A DNA stretch of 64,000 bases from assembly GCF_002087085.1 (NCBI RefSeq), contig NZ_MWQY01000018.1, positions 26,898-90,897 on the forward strand, read 5' to 3'. Positions 27,185-37,462 of this stretch are shown here, in pieces. The first letter of the stretch is position 1; every line of letters starts with the position of its first letter. Below the pieces are notes generated by a model. That model saw only the letters and a program-made list of their open reading frames with translations, searched no databases and was not told the origin of the DNA. The DNA is from Marispirochaeta aestuarii (GTDB lineage Bacteria > Spirochaetota > Spirochaetia > JC444 > Marispirochaetaceae). Both the position numbers and the translations under genes were made by a program.

Positions 27185-27214
27185 ATTATCTCTAATCTTG
27201 CCATATCTTGTCAA
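27185..27214 (-). promoter_or_regulatory. Candidate promoter of feoAB
   Basis: On the minus strand, TTGACA (27214-27209) and GATAAT (27190-27185) are 18 nt apart, about 36 nt upstream of feoA. No convincing Fur box is visible. Confidence 0.6.
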
Positions 27215-27285
27215 TTATCTTTCCCTCCAGTTGATCTTCAGATATACTGAAACTCTCACTTTTATACACGGGAGTATGGAGAAAC

Positions 27286-28461
27286 TTGAGTACCTTTCGT
27301 CCGCAGCACACCGTCGATCTGACGGAGCGTAAAACGGAGTCCACAATAAACCTCCAGCGCCGGCGGCTTCTGAGCCTGGACAGCCAGTTAATCGAGCCCG
27401 TCACCAGATTTATCCGGGAAGGGCTGGTCATTCTGAATACAGAGCTGCAGATTCTCTTTGCCAACCCCTCATTTATCGCCCTTGCCCAGGCTTCAGGCGA
27501 GGAGGAGCTTATCGGAAAGAGGATCGGAGAAGCCATCAACTGCATTAACGCCACCCTCTCTTCCGAAGGTTGCGGCACCTCCAGCGAGTGCTCAGCCTGT
27601 ATGGTCCTCTCCTCCCTGGTAAACCTGGGGGAACAGCGCCAGGATACCTCCGCAACGGTCTTCAGGAAGGCAAAAGAGGCCCTGCACCTGAAGGTAAGCT
27701 CCATCAGGATACACATCCAGGAGGAAGACTACGTCATAAGCGTACTGCGGCCGGTAAACCAGGAGGAGCGCAAGATCTCCCTGGAGAGGATTTTTTATCA
27801 CGATATCCTGAACTCCGCGGGGGTTTTGAAGGGCCTTATTGAACTCCTGCACGAGAACTATCGTCAGCTTCCCGGCTCGGCGGAAACCGGAGGGAACAGC
27901 GAGATGGAGGAACTCTGGAACGCCACAATACTCTCATCGGCCCGTATTGTGGAGGAGATCCAGGCCCAGCGTGACTTTTCGAAGGCCGAACGCAACGAGC
28001 TTGCCCTGAACATCTCAGCCATACATACAGCCAGCTTTTTCCGGGAACTGCGGAACTGGTTTACCGCCTACGAACTCTCAGAAGAAGGACAGATCAGGCA
28101 GGCCGAAGGTTTTGAGGAACTCGCATTTTCCAGCGATCCGGTCATACTGAGGCGGGTCTTTATAAACCTGATAAAAAACGCCCTGGAGGCGGCCCCCAGG
28201 GGATCTGTGGTCGTTATCGATGCCAGGGGGAATCCCGGGGGTGTGACCATAAGCGTCCAGAACCAGGGTGTCATGCCCCGGGAGGTGCAGAGGAGTCTCT
28301 TCCGCCAGACCTTCAGTACCAAAGGGTCCGGTCGCGGTTTCGGCAGTTACAGCGTTAAACTGCTTACCGAGCAGTATCTTCAGGGGTCGGTGAGTTTTCT
28401 CTCCGATGACGAACACCAGACCATATTCAAGGTTAGACTTCCATGGAAAATCAATTTGTAG
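27286..28461 (+). CDS. PAS sensor histidine kinase with cysteine cluster (TTG start)
   Basis: A 391-residue cytoplasmic kinase. The PAS domain (about 35-160) contains GCGTSSECSACMV, four cysteines in a pattern seen in putative redox or metal-sensing PAS domains. The phospho-acceptor helix has FYHDILNSAG (about 165-175), and the HATPase domain has NLIKNALEA and GSGRGFGSYS. The start is TTG with GGAG 5 nt upstream; no ATG or GTG in frame gives a better start. It is divergent from feoAB and overlaps the DUF401 permease gene by 19 bp. No response regulator is adjacent. Confidence 0.85.
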   Translation: MSTFRPQHTVDLTERKTESTINLQRRRLLSLDSQLIEPVTRFIREGLVILNTELQILFANPSFIALAQASGEEELIGKRIGEAINCINATLSSEGCGTSSECSACMVLSSLVNLGEQRQDTSATVFRKAKEALHLKVSSIRIHIQEEDYVISVLRPVNQEERKISLERIFYHDILNSAGVLKGLIELLHENYRQLPGSAETGGNSEMEELWNATILSSARIVEEIQAQRDFSKAERNELALNISAIHTASFFRELRNWFTAYELSEEGQIRQAEGFEELAFSSDPVILRRVFINLIKNALEAAPRGSVVVIDARGNPGGVTISVQNQGVMPREVQRSLFRQTFSTKGSGRGFGSYSVKLLTEQYLQGSVSFLSDDEHQTIFKVRLPWKINL

Positions 28462-29750
28462 TATCCCTGCTGGCCGTACCGGCCCTCTGGAAAATCGGAC
28501 TCTCCCTGGCCCTGATTCTGGTGGTTCAGAAGTTTTCCCGCTCCCTTCTGGCGGGGGTAATCGCGGGATCGGCCCTGCTGGCCTTCTGGGCGGGACACAG
28601 TCCCCAATCTGCCCTGGACATCATGCTGGAGAGTACCTTCACCTTCGACGGCATGATGCTGCTGGCGGTAATCGTGCTGGTTATTCTCCTCTCGAGCCAG
28701 ATGGCCAACAGCGGCATGATGGCAGAGCTCGTCGCGGCGGTGCAGAAACGCCTCAACCGCCGGGCCTCGGTGGCCCTGCTCCCCGCACTGATCGGGCTTC
28801 TGCCCATGCCGGGAGGGGCCCTCTTCTCCGCACCATTAATCGACGACTGCGACCGGGACAAAGCGCTCCCCCCCATGGAAAAAACCCGGGCCAACTACTG
28901 GTTCCGCCATATCTGGGAGTTCTGGTGGCCCCTCTACCCGGGAGTGCTTCTGACCATCGAGCTCTCGGGGCTTAAAATCTGGCAGCTCATGGTGGTCATG
29001 TTTCCCCTTACCTTGATCTCGGTGCTTTCCGGGTACCTCTTTATCCTGCGCAGGATTCCAAAAGATCATGCCATCCACGTCAGCGAAGAGGGCCACCACG
29101 CCGCCGGACAGATTCTTCCCCTCCTGAGTCCGGTACTCATCGTCATAGCCACATATCTTGGCTTTATGCTGCTTCTGCCGGGCACGGAAGTTTTCAGCAA
29201 ATACCTTCCCATGGTCTGCGGCCTGAGCCTGGCGGTGTTGTTTGTGCAGGTCCGCCGTCCCCTGGACCGGAAAACCTGGAAAACGATGATCCTATCCCGG
29301 AGGATCATCTCCATGGTGGCCATTGTGGCGGTAATCCGCATCTACGGAGCCTACATAGAGAGCCCCCTTCCCGACGGCTCCTCCCTGATCGTGCTTCTCC
29401 GGAGCGAACTCGCAGCCCAGGGGATTCCCGCAGGACTCCTGATTATCCTGCTGCCCTTTATCGCCGCCCTTACCACCGGCCTTACCATCGGTTTTGTGGG
29501 AGCCAGCTTTCCGGTGGTCCTGAGCCTGCTGGGGCCGGAACCGACGGCATTGCAGATAATGCAGATTCTGCCCTTCGCCTACGGAGTCGGATTCATGGGA
29601 ATGATGCTCTCCCCGGTGCACGTCTGTCTGCTGGTAACAAATAAACACTTCAATACCGGGCTTACCAGCAGTATAAGGGCCCTGATAGCTCCGGTTGCCT
29701 TTACGGCCCTGGGCATCATTCTGGTAGGAGGGCTGTGGATGATGGTGTAG
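28443..29750 (+). CDS. DUF401 family membrane protein (putative transporter)
   Basis: A 435-residue protein with about ten to twelve membrane helices. The segments LLPMPGGALFSAPLIDD and NYWFRHIWEFWWPLYPG are characteristic of the DUF401 (PF04165) family. That family is related in appearance to the anion transporters of the gluconate/DctM fold, but no substrate is known. It overlaps the upstream kinase gene, suggesting that the kinase senses or controls the permeant. Confidence 0.85.
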   Translation: MENQFVVSLLAVPALWKIGLSLALILVVQKFSRSLLAGVIAGSALLAFWAGHSPQSALDIMLESTFTFDGMMLLAVIVLVILLSSQMANSGMMAELVAAVQKRLNRRASVALLPALIGLLPMPGGALFSAPLIDDCDRDKALPPMEKTRANYWFRHIWEFWWPLYPGVLLTIELSGLKIWQLMVVMFPLTLISVLSGYLFILRRIPKDHAIHVSEEGHHAAGQILPLLSPVLIVIATYLGFMLLLPGTEVFSKYLPMVCGLSLAVLFVQVRRPLDRKTWKTMILSRRIISMVAIVAVIRIYGAYIESPLPDGSSLIVLLRSELAAQGIPAGLLIILLPFIAALTTGLTIGFVGASFPVVLSLLGPEPTALQIMQILPFAYGVGFMGMMLSPVHVCLLVTNKHFNTGLTSSIRALIAPVAFTALGIILVGGLWMMV

Positions 29751-29817
29751 GAGGGATGGAATACTAATTCAGCTTCTGTTATATGGTTTGAAAGTCTGAT
29801 TTAATGAGAAAGCATTT

Positions 29818-32800
29818 ATGATAACATCAGGATTATATGAATCCCTCATCACCCGCATGCTTCAGGAACGTCTGGAAGAGCTTGACGGGTCCTTTTACAT
29901 AGCAAAACAGTCCGTGGACTCCGCAGAGGCTGCCGGATATTTATCCCGATTTTTATCCCGGATTCTTTTTTTGTCTTTGAATCTCTGCCTGATCATGAAG
30001 ATCGCCTGCTGACTCAAGTAGATCTTGCCAACGCTTTAGTAAAATGGCTGGCTGAGTATTTAAACAAGGCAGAACTCTCTGAAAATTTACTTGTGTCTCA
30101 GGGAGAGATTCTCACAGCTTTGTTTGAAACCCAGAACCCGCTTGCCAAAGATTTGAAAGCATATGTTTCCAGGATTACTCCACAGACCGGCCTGGTTCAA
30201 AGCGAGCTGTTTACCGGAAGCAATGCCGGTCTATCCCTTGAATCGGAACTGAAACGTGAAATCCTCTCATCCAATGAAATATGCTGGCTTGTATCCTTTA
30301 TAAAATGGACAGGGATTCGGATTTTCTCGGATGTGCTTAAAGAGGCTGCGAGCAATGGAACAAAGTTGAGAATAATCACGACTTCATATATGGGAGCAAC
30401 TGATCAAAAGGCTGTAGACTTTCTTGCGGATCTTCCCAATACGGAAGTGCGTCTGAGTTATAATACCGAAAGGGAACGCCTGCATGCAAAAGCTTATCTG
30501 TTTTTGCGAAACACCGGTTTTAATACCGGGTATATCGGTTCTTCAAATCTCTCCCGATCTGCTTTAACAAACGGACTCGAGTGGAATCTTAAGGTTACAA
30601 CCGGGGAAATTCCACATATTATAGAAAAGTTCAAATCAACCTTTGAAACCTACTGGGTTTCTTCTGATTTTGAACAATACAATAATCAAGATAATTCACA
30701 TCGCTCGAGGTTGAAAAAGGCGCTTCAATTCGAGCGCGGTGGTGAATCCTTAGACCCGGACGACCCGGTCTTTTTTACCATTGAACCTCACTCATACCAG
30801 AAGGATATTCTTGAACAACTGCATGTAGAGCGGACTGTACATAAGCGTTACCGTAACCTTGTGGTGGCTGCAACAGGGACAGGAAAAACGGTTATATCTG
30901 CCTTTGATTTTCGATCGTATTACAGGAAGAATCCTTCGGCTCGCCTGCTTTATGTCGCGCATCGCGAAGAAATCCTTCGCCAGGCACGTGCGACATTCAG
31001 AGCAGTTCTGGGTCTGCACTCTTTCGGTGAACTATGGGTCGGGAGTCATGAGCCGGATAACTTCAGACAGCTTTTTGTCTCAGTTCAGACTCTAAACAAC
31101 AGGATTGAAACCCTAAACTTTGATTCCGATTATTATGACTTCATTATCATTGACGAAGTTCATCATATTGCAGCAGAAAGCTATCGGCCCATATTATATC
31201 AGTTCCAGCCGGGAGTTTTACTGGGATTAACAGCCACCCCGGAACGCCATGACGGCACGGATATTCTGGAAGATTTCTGTGGAGTTATTGCCGCAGAACT
31301 CCGGCTTCCGGAGGCAATCAACCTTCGATATCTTTGCCCTTTTCAATACTTCGGAATCGACGATCCTGTTGATCTGTCAAATGTACAGTGGGTCAGAGGA
31401 AGATACTTACCATCAGAGTTGACCAATATTTACATGGCCAATGATCAGCGGGTCGACCATATTCTTCGTTCCATGAAAGATATTCTGGTTAATCTGAAGG
31501 CAATTAAGGCGCTGGCATTTTGCGTTTCCCAGGAGCATGCGCAATTCATGGCGGAAAAATTCGTTCTCAATGGAATCAAGGCGGCTGTTTTAACGAGCAG
31601 GAATTCACCCGATCGTACCAGGCTTCGCGATCAGCTGGTTCAGGGCAAAATAAATATTCTCTGTGTGGTGGATATATTCAATGAGGGTGTGGACATTCCG
31701 GAAATCGATACGGTACTTTTTCTTCGCCCAACGGAAAGTCTTACAATCTTCCTTCAACAGTTGGGCCGGGGGCTTCGCCTGGTTAATGACAAGGAATGTT
31801 TAACGGTTCTCGATTTTGTCGGAAATGCCCACGCTGAGTATGACTTTTCCAGAAAATTTCGAGCCCTGGTCGGAAAATCCCATATTTCAATCATCGATGA
31901 AGTGGAAGAAGGTTTTCCGCATCTGCCCCTGGGGTGCTCAATCGTTCTACAGAAGCAGGCGAAAGAAATAATACTTCAAAATATCAAAAACGCAATTGTG
32001 AATCAGCGTAAAATTATTTCATGGATTCGAAGCTACCCGCTGCATACATCACAGAATCTGACCATCACCAATTTCTTGCGGCTCTTTCCGCAGGTATCAA
32101 TCGAGGATATCTATAAAAATAAAATTGATGGTGGAGGCGGATGGTCACGCCTCTGCGTCAAGGCCGGATTTACCGAGGATACTCTCAATAAAAAGCTCGA
32201 ACGGGCGATCTTCCGAGGTATATCAAACCGGCTTCTTCAATGCACTTCACAGTCATATCTATCCTTTGTCAGGAAATTAATCATAAACGGTTCCTGGGAT
32301 ACAACAAATCCCATTGAAAACCAGATGGCTCTGATGGCCCACTATGATTTCTGGCAGAAGCCGGGGAGTGAACTCGGGTTTTCATCTTTACAGGAATCCC
32401 TGGGCGCTCTGTTGCAGGATTCCCGCCTGAAGATAGAATGTTTTGATGTAATCAATCATCTTCTCGAGCGCCTGAAAACGGATGAAAAACCTATGATCAT
32501 TGGATTTCCAACGGCCCTGCATCTCCATTCCCGTTATACCCGGGATGAGATTCTATCGGCCTTTGGAATACACCGGTTTGGGAAGAAAAGCAGCAGCCGT
32601 GAAGGCGCAGTAGAAATAAAAACTTTGAATTGCGAACTTCTCTTTGTAACCCTTAAGAAAACGGTAAAAAATTTTTCACCCACCACGCTCTACCACGACT
32701 ACGCAATCAGTGAAGATCTTTTTCACTGGCAGTCACATAATGCTGCCCGGCCTGACAAAGGGAGAGGATTATCCTATGTTCAGCACCGTATACGTGGGAA

Positions 32801-32987
32801 AAAAATCATCCTTTTTGTGCGGGAGCAGATTCTGGATGAATACGGCCGGGCTATGGGTTTTATAAATCTTGGACCTGTTAATCTGGAATCCTGTCATGAC
32901 AGCCGGCCGATGAACATAATCTGGCGTCTGGAAGAACCTCTTCCGCCATATCTCTGGAATGACGCGGCAAAAATGGCGGTGGGATAA
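29818..32987 (+). pseudogene. PLD-like nuclease / DEAD-box helicase (DUF3427 type), interrupted by a -1 frameshift in a T run
   Basis: One gene split across two frames. The first 64-codon ORF (29818-30012, MITSGLYESLITRML...) matches the short N-terminal helical part of these proteins. The second frame, open from before the GTG at 30093, carries the rest. The conserved sense continues as ESLPDHEDRLLTQVDLAN in the second frame, so the break lies at the T7 run at 29966-29972. The main part has a PLD-like domain with HAKAYLF and GSSNLSRSAL, then an SF2 helicase with Walker A AATGTGKT, DEVHH, TATPERHDG and QLGRGLR, and a DUF3427-like C-terminus. Codon use is AT-richer than the neighbours. Such proteins are thought to act in DNA repair or phage defence. 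The break may be a true mutation, phase variation, slippage or a read error. Confidence 0.8.
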
Positions 32988-33098
32988 GCAACCTGCGTAA
33001 CGCCACCAGAAATGATTCCCGGTAGAATCTGCTCATCCTATTCTGGTATATGAAATTGAAGAAGATCTGATAAGGATCATTGCCTGCAGTTTTCATTA

Positions 33099-33641
33099 TT
33101 AGGTCTGGAACGCCTCTTCCCCCACCCGCAGCTCGAAGATATCCACGTCAATGTAGCGGCCGAACTTGCAGCCCACCTCCCGCAGGGTTCCCACGTGGCG
33201 AAAGCCGAAACGCCGGTGAAGGGCAAGGCTCGCGGCGTTGCCTTCGGCTATGCGGGAGATCAGCATATGCAGTCCCTCCCGGCGGGCGATCTCAATAAGC
33301 TGCTCCAGCAGACGGCCTCCCAGGCCCCGCTTCTGATGCGCCGGGTCCACATAGATGGAGACCTCCGCCGTGCTGTCGTAGGCTTTTTTTTCCGACCAGC
33401 GGGAAAGAGACCCCCAGGCGGCGACATCCCCGGATTCCTCATGAAGGACTGCAAAAACCGGGTGGGAGCCGTCATGGGCTGCCAGCCAGGCGCGGCGCTC
33501 TTCCAGGCTTTTTGGTTCGGTGTCGAAGGTGGCGGTGCTTGTCTCCACGGCCTGGTTGTAGATGCGCCGGATTCCCTCCAGGTCGCCCTCTTCAGCGGCG
33601 GCGCAGCGGTATCCTGCGGGAAGGCTGATTTCAGATCCCAT
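33099..33641 (-). CDS. GNAT acetyltransferase, phosphinothricin acetyltransferase-like
   Basis: A 180-residue GNAT enzyme that transfers acetyl from acetyl-CoA to a small amine. The family order is clear: GIRRIYNQAV at the start, the acetyl-CoA loop QKRGLGGRLLEQL, and GFRHVGTLREVGCKFGRYIDVDIFEL near the end, as in the Pat/Bar group. It overlaps the upstream AvtA gene by 11 bp and is probably co-expressed. The true substrate could be methionine sulfoximine, phosphinothricin or an unrelated amino acid. Confidence 0.88.
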   Translation of the reverse strand: MGSEISLPAGYRCAAAEEGDLEGIRRIYNQAVETSTATFDTEPKSLEERRAWLAAHDGSHPVFAVLHEESGDVAAWGSLSRWSEKKAYDSTAEVSIYVDPAHQKRGLGGRLLEQLIEIARREGLHMLISRIAEGNAASLALHRRFGFRHVGTLREVGCKFGRYIDVDIFELRVGEEAFQT

Positions 33642-34890
33642 AGATCAGCCGCAGCTCCTCTGCCATTATCTCGATGCCCCGGCGCACGTCTTCACTGTTC
33701 TGGGCGTAGCTTACCCGCAGGCACTGGTCCCGGTGGGGCCAGGGGTCGTCGTTACCGAAAAAGAAGTAGGAGCCGGGAATAACCAGGACGTTTCGTTTTT
33801 TCAGGCGCCGGTAGAGTTCGATGCTGCTGACGGGCAGATCCTTGAACCAGAGCCAGAGAAAGATGGACCCTTCGCTCACGTGGATCGAATAGGGAAGCCC
33901 GGCAAAGGCTTCGTCCATTAGCTTCATGGTTTCCCGGGATTTTTTCAGGTAGAAGGGCCGCACCACCTCGCTGCTCAGGCGCAGCAGCTCGCCGTTTTCC
34001 AGGAGCGGGGCGGTTATCACCTGGCCGATGCTGGAATTGGCCAGGCTCAAAATGGCGTTTACCCCCGACAGGGCCTCGATAATCTCCGCGGAAGCCACGA
34101 TAATACCGGTGCGGGATGCGGGGAGTCCGATCTTCGAGAGGCTCATGCTTAAGATTATATGCTCGTCCCAGATCAGGTTGGCGTCGGTAAAGATGATATT
34201 CGGAAAAGGCGCTCCATAGGCATTGTCCACGATCAGGGGAATCCCCTTCTCCGCGGTCCGCTCAGAAAGCACCGCAAGCTCCTGGTCGGTTATTACGTTT
34301 CCCGTGGGATTCGTGGGCCGGGAGACGCAGACCGCCCCGATATCCGGACCGATCTCCAGGTTGTCCAGGTCGGGATGGTATTTGAACCTGTTGCCCGGCA
34401 GCTCCTCTATGCGGGGCTTCCGGGCGGTAAAGATGCCCTCCTCAATGGCCTGGTCGGCGTAGCCGATGTACTCAGGCAACAGCGGGAAGAGGATCTTCCT
34501 CATCTTCCCGGATTCATCGGTTCCGCCGAACATGTTCAGAAGGCAGAAGAAGGCGCTCTGGCTGCCGTTGGTAATGGCGATGTTTTCAGGGCCGATTTTC
34601 CAGCCGTACTCCCGGTTCAGCATCCCCGAAAGGGCCTTGAGAAAGCTCTCCTTTCCCTGGGGAGTGTCGTAATTGGCGACCATGCGCTCGTATTCGCTGC
34701 CGTTGGACAGGATATGCTCCATGCGTTCCCGCCAGAGGGCGTTGACCTCAGGAATGTGGGCCGGATTCCCGCCCCCCAGCATATAGACCTTCTCGTCGGT
34801 CTGCAGGGCTTCGCCCATGTCCTTCATCAATCCCGAAATACCGGATGGAGAGGTAAATTTTGTTCCGAACCTGGATAAAGGGTACTTCAT
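33631..34890 (-). CDS. avtA: Valine-pyruvate aminotransferase
   Basis: PLP enzyme of fold type I that exchanges the amino group of valine with pyruvate. The PLP lysine lies in [14 protein letters not shown], the Asn/Asp motifs in NPTGN and [10 protein letters not shown], and the N-terminal [18 protein letters not shown] segment ([14 protein letters not shown]) is typical of AvtA. It is full length at 419 residues. GGGAG lies about 9 nt upstream of the ATG. It supports branched-chain amino acid and alanine metabolism. Confidence 0.9.
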   Translation of the reverse strand: MKYPLSRFGTKFTSPSGISGLMKDMGEALQTDEKVYMLGGGNPAHIPEVNALWRERMEHILSNGSEYERMVANYDTPQGKESFLKALSGMLNREYGWKIGPENIAITNGSQSAFFCLLNMFGGTDESGKMRKILFPLLPEYIGYADQAIEEGIFTARKPRIEELPGNRFKYHPDLDNLEIGPDIGAVCVSRPTNPTGNVITDQELAVLSERTAEKGIPLIVDNAYGAPFPNIIFTDANLIWDEHIILSMSLSKIGLPASRTGIIVASAEIIEALSGVNAILSLANSSIGQVITAPLLENGELLRLSSEVVRPFYLKKSRETMKLMDEAFAGLPYSIHVSEGSIFLWLWFKDLPVSSIELYRRLKKRNVLVIPGSYFFFGNDDPWPHRDQCLRVSYAQNSEDVRRGIEIMAEELRLIYGI

Positions 34891-35023
34891 GGCCGTTATC
34901 TCCCTTTCTTCATCTGCATGTCGAGGTGTTGCGGCATCCTATCACAATTCCCGCCTTTTGAGTACCGCGGAAGCCCCGGTCAAAACGCTTGACCGTCTTC
35001 CCCGGGACGGGTATTTTGCCTGT

Positions 35024-36181
35024 ATGTACAGAGTTTACCCCTTCTCGGCCCTGGTCGGTCAGGAAGACCTTAAAACAGCCCTGCTTCTCTGCGCCGTCGA
35101 CCCCGGTATCGGGGGGCTCCTTATCCAGGGAGACAAGGGAACAGCCAAGACAACCGCAGTCAGGGGCCTTGCGGCCCTGCTGGAAGAATATAGACCCCTG
35201 CCCAGGGAGGAGAGCCTGGTACTGGAGGGCGACATGCCCGGCAGTGTTCCCCTCCGGGGATCCATTCTGACGGAGCTTCCCTTGAACGCCACGGAAGACC
35301 GTATAACCGGCTCGATTCACCTGGAGAGTATCCTGAAAGAGGGCACCCGCCGCTTCGAACCGGGTCTTCTGGCCCAGGCCCACGGGGGAATCCTCTACGT
35401 TGACGAAGTCAATCTGCTGGAAAGCCATCTTGTGGATATCCTGCTGGATGCAGCTGCCACCGGTATCAACCGGGTGGAACGGGAGGGGATCTCCATAAGC
35501 CACCCCTCGCAGTTCATCCTGGTGGGTACCATGAACCCCGAAGAGGGGGACCTGCGACCCCAGTTTCTGGACCGCTTCGGGTTCACCATCTTCATAAGCG
35601 GCCTCCATGATCTGGAGGAACGTAAGGAGATCGTCAGCCGACGTCTGGATTTTGACGCCGATCCCGAGGGCTTTTGCGACCGCTGGCTGGAAGACGATGC
35701 CCTGACGGCAGAGATGCTCAGGAAAGCCCGCGAGAACCTTACGGACATAGAAGTACCCGAATCCTCCCGTCACCTTATCGCGGAGCTCTGCAGCCGTGCC
35801 GGGGTCATGGGACACCGGGCGGACATTACCCTTACCAGGGGAGCCCGCGCCCTGGCGGCCCTGGTGGAGGCTCCCGCAGTTACCGGAAACCACGTAAAAG
35901 CCATGGCCCGCTTTGTACTCCCCCACCGGATTCCCCACTCCGGCGTTGAGGGCTTCAAGGACCTGGCGGACAGGACCGAGCAGCTTATCGGCGGTGCAGG
36001 CGGCGGGGGAAGCGCGCAGGTCGAGACCGGCAGCTTTGTCCCCGGAGACGACGGTTCCCTGGATGATCCCTACGACAATACCGAGATCCCCGGAGGTGCC
36101 GCCGCGGGGAGCCTTGTTTTCGATCACTTTAAAAAAAAACGGCGGACGAGCCCCGGGATACCTCAGGGCTCACCGAAATAA
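35024..36181 (+). CDS. Mg/Co-chelatase-like AAA+ subunit (ChlI/BchI part)
   Basis: A 385-residue AAA+ ATPase of the chelatase I family. Walker A is GDKGTAKTT, and the insertion/sensor segments [17 protein letters not shown] and [19 protein letters not shown] are diagnostic. [19 protein letters not shown] is the typical sensor/arginine segment. The C-terminal tail ([11 protein letters not shown]) is acidic, as in the hinge of D-type subunits. The frame ends just after nine A bases, and a VWA ORF continues in the -1 frame. The frame is open to 34817 but the earlier part runs over avtA; the ATG at 35024 starts at the conserved YPFSALVGQ. It is likely a ChlI-like product of a ChlD-type gene, for Co or Mg insertion. 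Confidence 0.85.
   Translation: MYRVYPFSALVGQEDLKTALLLCAVDPGIGGLLIQGDKGTAKTTAVRGLAALLEEYRPLPREESLVLEGDMPGSVPLRGSILTELPLNATEDRITGSIHLESILKEGTRRFEPGLLAQAHGGILYVDEVNLLESHLVDILLDAAATGINRVEREGISISHPSQFILVGTMNPEEGDLRPQFLDRFGFTIFISGLHDLEERKEIVSRRLDFDADPEGFCDRWLEDDALTAEMLRKARENLTDIEVPESSRHLIAELCSRAGVMGHRADITLTRGARALAALVEAPAVTGNHVKAMARFVLPHRIPHSGVEGFKDLADRTEQLIGGAGGGGSAQVETGSFVPGDDGSLDDPYDNTEIPGGAAAGSLVFDHFKKKRRTSPGIPQGSPK
36131..36171 (+). promoter_or_regulatory. Candidate programmed -1 frameshift site: A9 slip run plus downstream hairpin
   Basis: The AAA+ frame reads TTT AAA AAA AAA CGG through nine A bases (36131-36139). Slipping back one base opens the VWA frame, which has a stop (TAA, 36130-36132) just upstream, so slippage can only occur within the run. 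A hairpin of GAGCCC (36148-36153) with GGGCTC (36166-36171) starts 8 nt after the run, the usual spacing for a stimulator. A purine-rich GGGGAG lies 19 nt upstream, farther than in dnaX. Confidence 0.6.
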
Positions 36182-36237
36182 GCCTTCCTGAAAACCTGGA
36201 GGTCTTTCACGGTCGCTTTGCCGCCAAGGGACAGCGC

Positions 36238-36978
36238 ATGGAAGAGAGCCCCCGTGGCCGGGGGCGCCAGGTACGGAGCCGGAAGGCCCGGGACCTGAAA
36301 GGGGGCATCGCCCTGCGGGATACCATCTACCGGGCGGCCCTGGAGGGGATCAGCGACGCGGCGGGAAAGCTGCATATCGGCCCTGAGTCCCTGCGCGAGG
36401 CGGTGCGGGTCGAGCCTTCGGGATTCACGGTCATCTTTACGGTGGATGCCTCGGACTCCATGGGTTCGGTTGAGCGCCTGGCCGCGGCCAAAGGAGCCGC
36501 CCTCTACCTCTTGAGCCAGGCCTATGTACGGCGCCTCAAGGTCGGCATGGTTGTCTTTCGGGGAGAATCGGCCTATACGGTCCTGGAACCCACCTCCAGC
36601 CTCTCCCTGGTTCGCCGGCAGCTGGCAGCTCTTTCCATCGGCGAAGCCACCCCCCTGGCGGCGGGACTGGTAAAAAGCCGGGAGCTTGCGCTGCAGGTTC
36701 TGGACCGGGACGGTTCCGGCACGGCCCTTATCGCGGTCCTTACCGACGGGGAGGCCAACGTACCCCTCACCCGGGGCCGGATGACCCACGAGGAGCTCTA
36801 CGAAATGGCGCCGTCCCTTGTTCATCCCCGCATCCGGTACCTCTTTCTCGACACATCCCCGGGAGAACCGGGGGCCCTTATCCGCCGCCTTGCAGCTCAG
36901 ACGGGGGGACGATACCTGCACCTGAACACCGGAGAGAGCGGCGATCTGATCAAGGCCCTCAAAGGGCAGAAAGGCTGA
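36238..36978 (+). CDS. Mg/Co-chelatase-like VWA subunit (ChlD part), probably read by -1 frameshift
   Basis: Carries a VWA (MIDAS) domain with DASDSMG, GEATPLAAG and LTDGEANVP. It is the C-terminal half of a ChlD-type subunit. The first ATG is 36238, with AAGGGA upstream, but the open frame reaches back to 36133 and the upstream 35 codons ([14 protein letters not shown] and on) look like the normal hinge that joins AAA+ and VWA domains. This favours a fused product made by -1 frameshifting from the preceding ORF; separate internal initiation is the alternative. The basic segment SRKARDLKGGIALRDTIYRAA is conserved in D-type subunits. The third chelatase partner (ChlH/CobN) is not in the window. 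Confidence 0.75.
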   Translation: MEESPRGRGRQVRSRKARDLKGGIALRDTIYRAALEGISDAAGKLHIGPESLREAVRVEPSGFTVIFTVDASDSMGSVERLAAAKGAALYLLSQAYVRRLKVGMVVFRGESAYTVLEPTSSLSLVRRQLAALSIGEATPLAAGLVKSRELALQVLDRDGSGTALIAVLTDGEANVPLTRGRMTHEELYEMAPSLVHPRIRYLFLDTSPGEPGALIRRLAAQTGGRYLHLNTGESGDLIKALKGQKG

Positions 36979-37042
36979 AAGTTTTCCCGGGAAAGCAGTG
37001 GCCGCCTTGTACCATCCGGCCCCGCCATGACAGAATGGGAGC

Positions 37043-37462
37043 ATGGACCAGGAACTGCTGCGACAATGGATACTCGAACACGGAGAGGAGCGCTTCGCCC
37101 GCTCCGGCGGACCCGGGGGCCAGAACGTCAACAAGCTCAACACCAAGGTGCAGCTTAGAATTCCCCTCGATCAGCTTCCCGGACTGACGGAGGCGGAGAT
37201 CTCCCGCCTCAGGGAGAGACTGCAGGGGCGAATCGACTCATCCGGGGAGCTCCTGGTACAGGCCCAGGAGAGTCGAAGCCAGATCCGGAACCGGGAGACC
37301 GCGGTGGAGCGGGCTCTTTCCCTGATCAGCGGAGCGCTGGTGGTCCGCAAGTCCCGGAAAGCCACCCGTCCCAGCTTTTCCGCCAGGGCCAGGCGGGTGG
37401 ATAACAAAAAGGCCCGGGGTGCGATAAAGCGACACCGCCGCCCCCCGAAGATGGACGAATAG
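37043..37462 (+). CDS. arfB: Alternative ribosome-rescue peptidyl-tRNA hydrolase (ArfB/YaeJ)
   Basis: A 139-residue release-factor-like protein that frees peptides from stalled ribosomes without a stop codon. The catalytic loop GGPGGQNVNKLNTKV has the GGQ motif, and the C-terminus is a basic tail (SARARRVDNKKARGAIKRHRR) that enters the empty mRNA channel. It lacks the codon-recognition domain of RF1/RF2. It follows the chelatase gene on the same strand. Confidence 0.93.
   Translation: MDQELLRQWILEHGEERFARSGGPGGQNVNKLNTKVQLRIPLDQLPGLTEAEISRLRERLQGRIDSSGELLVQAQESRSQIRNRETAVERALSLISGALVVRKSRKATRPSFSARARRVDNKKARGAIKRHRRPPKMDE

Noticed and set aside
33043..33936. Plus-strand frames over the acetyltransferase and avtA genes
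   Set aside because: Antisense shadows of strongly conserved minus-strand genes.
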